A stretch of DNA of 47,733 bases, taken from assembly GCA_902774025.1 (NCBI GenBank), contig CACYGY010000013.1, positions 1 through 47,733 on the forward strand, in the 5' to 3' direction. Of this stretch, positions 44,137 to 47,733 are shown in pieces. The stretch is from an uncultured Eubacteriales bacterium. GTDB lineage: Bacteria > Bacillota > Clostridia > Christensenellales > Aristaeellaceae. The notes beneath the pieces were generated by a model. The model was not told the DNA's origin. It worked only from the letters and a program-made list of their open reading frames with translations, and searched no databases. Positions within the stretch are counted from its first letter, which is position 1, and each line of letters starts with the position of its first letter. The position numbers were made by a program, and so were the translations under genes.

Positions 44137-45063
44137 TTACTTCAGGAATCCATTGATGATCTGTTCCTCGGCTTCCGCTTCCGTCAGACCCAGGGTCATG
44201 AGCTTGATCAGCTGGTCCCCGGCAATCTTCCCGATGGCGGCCTCATGCACCAGAGCGGCATCCACATGGTTGGCTTCCAGACCGGGCACGGCCAGGATAC
44301 GGCCCTGGTCCATGATGATGGAGTCACATTCCGTATGCCCGTGGCAGGGCCCGTTCCCAAGGATCCGGGCATCAAACTTCTGGAAGGAAGTGTCCCTGGC
44401 CACGCTGCGGCTGACAATATCCGCACTGGCGCCTTCGCCGTTGAGGGTGACAAGATAGGCGGAAAGCGCTCTCTGGGCGCCATGGGTCATGAGACGCTCC
44501 CGGACGGTGAGCCGGGCACCGCTCTTCAGTTCCGCCACGGTCTTCCGGTCGGTATCGTCCACGCCCTTGATCTGGACCATCTCCATCTCGGCGATGCTGT
44601 TTTCTTCCATATAGACTTCCGTCACAGGATTGAGAATGCGCTTCCCGCTCCCATCCCCCGAACCGTAGTGCTTTTCCACATACCGGACCCGGGCGCCCCG
44701 TCCCACATAGAAACGGTGGATGCCGTCATGCTGGGAATCCTTCGGACCACAGTTGTCGATGCCGCAGCCGGCCACAATGGTCACGTCGGCGTCCTCACCG
44801 ATGTAGAAGTCGTTGTACACCACTTCCTTCAGTCCCGTCTGGGTCATGACAACCGGGATGTGCACGCTTTCATTGCGGGTGCCCGGAGCGATGCGGATCT
44901 CCAGTCCGCTCACGTCCTCCCTGGGGGTGATCTGAATGTGTTCGGTGGACTTGCGTCCCGCGGAAGCGCTGTTGGAGCGGATATTGTAGGCGCCCTCCGG
45001 AATGTCGTGGAGATCCGCCACTTCCCGGAGGAGACGCTTCTGAATTTCATCAAGCCTGACCAT
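44137..45063 (-). CDS. SufB/SufD-family Fe-S cluster scaffold (minimal system)
   Basis: A 308-residue beta-helix scaffold, shorter than full SufB (~470). Features: VVYNDFYIGEDADVTIVAGC, HRFYVGRGARVRYVEKHYGS and GLEANHVDAALVHEAAIGKI. The last, with the His before DAALVHEA, is typical of the SufB/D C-terminal core. Together with SufC it matches the minimal SufCB (Sms) systems of anaerobes, without SufS/SufU/SufD nearby. It follows sufC with a 15-base gap. Confidence 0.88.
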   Translation of the reverse strand: MVRLDEIQKRLLREVADLHDIPEGAYNIRSNSASAGRKSTEHIQITPREDVSGLEIRIAPGTRNESVHIPVVMTQTGLKEVVYNDFYIGEDADVTIVAGCGIDNCGPKDSQHDGIHRFYVGRGARVRYVEKHYGSGDGSGKRILNPVTEVYMEENSIAEMEMVQIKGVDDTDRKTVAELKSGARLTVRERLMTHGAQRALSAYLVTLNGEGASADIVSRSVARDTSFQKFDARILGNGPCHGHTECDSIIMDQGRILAVPGLEANHVDAALVHEAAIGKIAGDQLIKLMTLGLTEAEAEEQIINGFLK

Positions 45064-45078
45064 CTGATTCTTTCCTCC

Positions 45079-45810
45079 TCAGGGCATTCTGCTGCACATT
45101 GTCACAGCACTGGGTGTTCCGATGAGGTCCGGCAGGATTTCATCCCTGGGCCCCTCCTTCTGGATGATGCCCCCGGAGAGCACCACAATGCGGTCGGCGA
45201 TTTCCAGGATTCTCTCCTGATGGGAAATGATCAGGATGGAGCTGTCCTGGATTTCCCGGCGCATTTTCTGGAAAACCTCAATCAGGTTCTGGAAGCTCCA
45301 CAGGTCGATGCCCGCCTCCGGTTCGTCAAACACCGCAAGCTGAGGTGCGCGGGCCAGAAGCATGGCGATCTCAATGCGCTTGAGCTCGCCTCCGGAAAGG
45401 CTGCTGTTGACTTCACGGTTAATGTAGTCCCGGGCGCACAGGCCCACCTGGGAGAGATAATCACAGGCATCAATGGGCTTGAGCGCCTTGCCGGCGGCAA
45501 TCCGGATCAGGTCCAGGACCTGAAGCCCCTTGAAGCGCACCGGCTGCTGGAAGGCAAAGCCGATGCCCATGCGGGCTCGGTCTGTAATGCTTTTTTCCGT
45601 AATATCCTCCCCACGGAAGAGAATCCTTCCGGACACGGGCTTTTCAATACCGGCAATGAGACGCGCCAGGGTGGATTTGCCTCCGCCGTTGGGACCGGTA
45701 ATGACCACCAGTTCACCCTGGGGAATGGAGAAGGACAGATCGTGGATGATATCCCGGTCATGGCCTTCTTCCGTCACCTGAAAGGTAATATTGGACAGTT
45801 CAAGCATCAT
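45079..45810 (-). CDS. sufC: Fe-S assembly ATPase SufC
   Basis: A 243-residue ABC ATPase. Walker A GPNGGGKST, Q-loop AFQQPVRFKGLQV, signature SSLSGGELKRIEIAML, Walker B LAVFDEPEAGID. SLSGGExKR and the DEPExGID end are SufC-type. It drives cluster assembly on the SufB-like scaffold in the cytoplasm. The ATG at 45810 follows AAGGTGAAGAAT; a TTG at 45834 is in frame but has no site. Confidence 0.9.
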   Translation of the reverse strand: MMLELSNITFQVTEEGHDRDIIHDLSFSIPQGELVVITGPNGGGKSTLARLIAGIEKPVSGRILFRGEDITEKSITDRARMGIGFAFQQPVRFKGLQVLDLIRIAAGKALKPIDACDYLSQVGLCARDYINREVNSSLSGGELKRIEIAMLLARAPQLAVFDEPEAGIDLWSFQNLIEVFQKMRREIQDSSILIISHQERILEIADRIVVLSGGIIQKEGPRDEILPDLIGTPSAVTMCSRMP

Positions 45811-45836
45811 ATTCTTCACCTTAAAGATCGTCAATG

Positions 45837-45890
45837 CCTCTGCAAGGAACAGAGGTGTTCAAGTGTAGCGCTTTTTATGCCGGGTTGCAA
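45837..45890 (-). promoter_or_regulatory. sufC promoter and leader hairpin
   Basis: On the minus strand TTGCAA (45885-45890), 17-bp spacer, TACACT (45862-45867). Downstream, CCTCTG / CAGAGG (45837-45842 and 45850-45855) forms a small hairpin that would sit at the very 5' end of the transcript. No T-run follows, so it is not a terminator. Confidence 0.45.
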
Positions 45891-47572
45891 GGGGCCTCGG
45901 GCGCATCCGGGGCTTTGGTGCGGAGCATCCGGCGGTAGAGCAGCAGGGAGGCGAGCGTCAGGCAGACAATGAAGGCAGTGATGACGGGAATGCACAGGGC
46001 AGAGGAAAGTTCATACTTGATCATCTGCCTCACGCCATAGATCAGGGGCCCTACAACAGCAACATTGATCAGGAAAGACAGAAGGGCGTTGCTGCTCTCC
46101 CGGATGACCTCATTGTCCCGGTCCCAGCGATGCTTGGGGTGGATGAGATCCACGGATACGGCGACGGAGACGAAGAGGAGATGAAGCATCAGGGACCAGG
46201 CCAGGGTGAGAAACAGGGAAAGGATTTCGGAGGAGAAGAAAATGAACTGGAGGATGCAGGCGATGAAAACGCCCAGGGCGGAGGTGATGAAAGCAATCCA
46301 GTACTTGGCCTGCACGATCCGTTTTGTGCTGATCTGGGGCAGATCCCGGGAAACGGCGCCGCATCCCAGAATGTTCATGAGTCCTCCGATCATGAACAGC
46401 ATGGTGAACACCCCCGCCAGACCGTAATCCGGCAGGCTCATGAGATTGACCAGATTGACGCCGAGCCGGATCTCCCCGCCCCGGAAGGAAGCCAGGGTCA
46501 TAATCAGGGTCATGAACAGGAAGGAAGGCAGAAGGATCAGTTCCTGCACGGCATGGGCCACCACCACGGGGCGGTGGGACAGTCTTCTGATTTCCGCCCG
46601 GATGATGGATCCGAGAGGCAGGGTGGCGTCCATCATGGGATCCGCGGGCCTGGGCTCGGTGAGCCGTCCCGCCTTTTCAGCCCGGGTGGGATACAGGATC
46701 AGGGGCAGCAGGAAAGCACCGATGCTGATCCCCACGAACATCCACAGGTCCGCGGTGCCTTCCATCAGGCCCAGGGCCGCCCATCGCATGGGCGGAAAGG
46801 CGGCGGTGATCATGGTCAGAAGGTTCAGGTTGCCGGCGACGATGGCGGTGGCCAGGTCCAGAACGTTCTCCGCGTCCAGGGATTTGCAGACGGAAGCGGT
46901 GAGCCAGTAGCAGACCAGACACTCCAGGATCATGAGCAGGACGGAACCGATGAGCAGCACCGCGTTCCGGTGCAGCCGGAAGGCGGACACCAGGGTCAGG
47001 ATATGCATGAGAAGACCGGAAAGGCCCATGGGAATCAGGGGGAGACAGAGATTGATCAGCAGTGCCCTGAAATAGAAGGAAGAATCCCTTCGCGTCATGG
47101 CGGTGAACTGAATCACCAGCGGCTGCATGATCACGGTGACCAGGAGCAGTTCAATGAGATAGAGACGCACCATGCGGGCCGCAAACATGGGCCGCCCTGT
47201 GTCACGGGGATTCCGGCTCTGTTCCAGAAAAAAACCGATCCACTGGGTAATGGAGTACACCAGGCAGACAATGGAAATGGCGCACAGCAGGAAGACCACC
47301 AGCAGTTCCGGGAGTGTGAGGCCGTTGGTGGGTACAAAGAACATGGCCATCTTCACCCGGGTGTTGTCGGCGATGCGCATGATAAAGCTCAGGAACAGCC
47401 GTTCTCCGAAGGTGGCATAGGCAATGGCGACAAGGGTCAGAACCACCAGCATGATGGCCCTGTACAGGGGCTGTTTCTGCCCCTCCGCCAGACTCTTTTT
47501 CACGTTGCCGGGCATCAGGGGACGGAACAGGGCAGCCATTTCCAGACGAAGATTGTGAAAAAAACGACGCAT
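45875..47572 (-). CDS. large integral membrane protein, possibly ABC-2-type permease
   Basis: A 565-residue protein with about a dozen hydrophobic segments and no known catalytic motif. Layout: a basic N-terminus (MRRFFHNLRLEMAALFRP), six or so segments, a soluble stretch near residue 300-330, then six more. The two-half arrangement fits an ABC exporter permease, but an ATPase gene is not in view. The start follows AAGGAGACAC. The preceding gene, cut by the window edge, is also a membrane protein and could be its partner. Confidence 0.7.
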   Translation of the reverse strand: MRRFFHNLRLEMAALFRPLMPGNVKKSLAEGQKQPLYRAIMLVVLTLVAIAYATFGERLFLSFIMRIADNTRVKMAMFFVPTNGLTLPELLVVFLLCAISIVCLVYSITQWIGFFLEQSRNPRDTGRPMFAARMVRLYLIELLLVTVIMQPLVIQFTAMTRRDSSFYFRALLINLCLPLIPMGLSGLLMHILTLVSAFRLHRNAVLLIGSVLLMILECLVCYWLTASVCKSLDAENVLDLATAIVAGNLNLLTMITAAFPPMRWAALGLMEGTADLWMFVGISIGAFLLPLILYPTRAEKAGRLTEPRPADPMMDATLPLGSIIRAEIRRLSHRPVVVAHAVQELILLPSFLFMTLIMTLASFRGGEIRLGVNLVNLMSLPDYGLAGVFTMLFMIGGLMNILGCGAVSRDLPQISTKRIVQAKYWIAFITSALGVFIACILQFIFFSSEILSLFLTLAWSLMLHLLFVSVAVSVDLIHPKHRWDRDNEVIRESSNALLSFLINVAVVGPLIYGVRQMIKYELSSALCIPVITAFIVCLTLASLLLYRRMLRTKAPDAPEAPCNPA

Positions 47573-47637
47573 AGTGTCTCCTTATGGTTTCTCTCCGTAT
47601 CACGGAGAAAGGTCTTCCGGGCCTGACGGACAGGGGT

Positions 47638-47733
47638 TCATCGATGGAGCAGGACGACCAGGATCACGGTAATCAGGCCGGCACACATCAGGAACAGCCC
47701 GAAGGAGAAGGACTGGCCGATTTCGCTGGCTTC
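47638..47733 (-). CDS. C-terminal tail of a membrane protein (partial)
   Basis: Only the last 31 codons are in the window, ending at TGA 47638-47640. The visible tail, FSFGLFLMCAGLITVILVVL followed by LHR, is one hydrophobic helix with a short basic end. The rest lies beyond the window edge. It lies 65 bases upstream of the 45875-47572 gene and is probably in the same operon. Confidence 0.6.
   Translation of the reverse strand, partial: EASEIGQSFSFGLFLMCAGLITVILVVLLHR

Noticed and set aside
44086..47626. Plus-strand open frames opposite the suf genes and the membrane protein
   Set aside because: They are low-complexity, His/Gly/Gln-rich shadows of minus-strand genes.
1..47733. CRISPR arrays, tRNA and rRNA genes
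   Set aside because: No regularly spaced repeats and no tRNA- or rRNA-like stretches were noticed in the intergenic regions.

Overview
The window reads as a GC-rich chromosomal segment of an anaerobic Bacillota (Firmicutes) bacterium, most likely Clostridia. Support comes from a TGS-domain nucleoside kinase, a YesM/YesN-type two-component system beside an LplB/YtcP-type sugar ABC transporter, a class-U-like sirtuin, a minimal SufC-SufB pair, purine-rich Shine-Dalgarno sites and TTGACA/TATAAT promoters. Assignment below class level is not supported. No rRNA, tRNA or CRISPR was seen.

Layout. (1) 1-760: IS debris and a transposase-like fragment, then a minus-strand terminator. (2) 855-5699, minus: operon rpiR regulator - HI0933-family flavoprotein - DEDDh exonuclease - TGS/uridine-kinase-like protein, with a clear promoter at its head and terminator at its tail. 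(3) 5837-8906, minus: M32 carboxypeptidase - sirtuin - TM1586-type nitroreductase. (4) 9011-12447, plus: sugar-phosphate transferase, NDP-sugar pyrophosphorylase-like protein and galE, a surface-glycan initiation and precursor module. (5) 12468-17536, plus: two translationally coupled unknown proteins. My reading is a degenerate tubulin/FtsZ-like protein with a coiled-coil tail, followed by a 1078-residue protein carrying an actin/Hsp70-type ATPase core; this is the best candidate for an undescribed system. (6) 17608-19110: IMP dehydrogenase of the Tritrichomonas-like type. (7) 19321-22078, minus: a phosphodiesterase-LamG fusion and an MFS transporter. (8) 22479-23027: idi. (9) 23055-24420: graveyard of a frameshifted AAA_14/DUF4143 ATPase and an integrase tail. 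(10) 24544-31016, minus: two lipoplexed permeases' worth of sugar uptake (two permeases and a binding protein), then the sensor kinase and response regulator; a glycoside hydrolase (31249-33888) is transcribed divergently from a shared control region rich in GGACAATT-type repeats. (11) 33889-34419: remnant zone including a decayed 3' copy of idi and a scrap resembling the next gene. (12) 34420-37453: SGNH esterase, then an acyl-activating enzyme with its own carrier protein. (13) 37764-44036, minus: five-gene oligopeptide ABC transporter whose OppC-type permease carries an SH3-like insertion. (14) 44137-45810, minus: minimal SufC/SufB Fe-S assembly pair. (15) 45875-47733, minus: multispanning membrane protein and the tail of another membrane protein running off the window.

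How they fit. The sugar-uptake operon, its YesMN-type regulators and the divergent glycosidase form one likely glycan-utilisation locus. The Opp system, M32 peptidase and sirtuin suggest peptide-based nutrition. The remaining units are housekeeping: purine synthesis, isoprenoids and Fe-S clusters. Short decayed fragments at 1-630, 23.0-24.4 kb, 34.0-34.4 kb and 37.5-37.7 kb show repeated insertion and loss. All functional calls come from reading motifs by eye; no database search was run.
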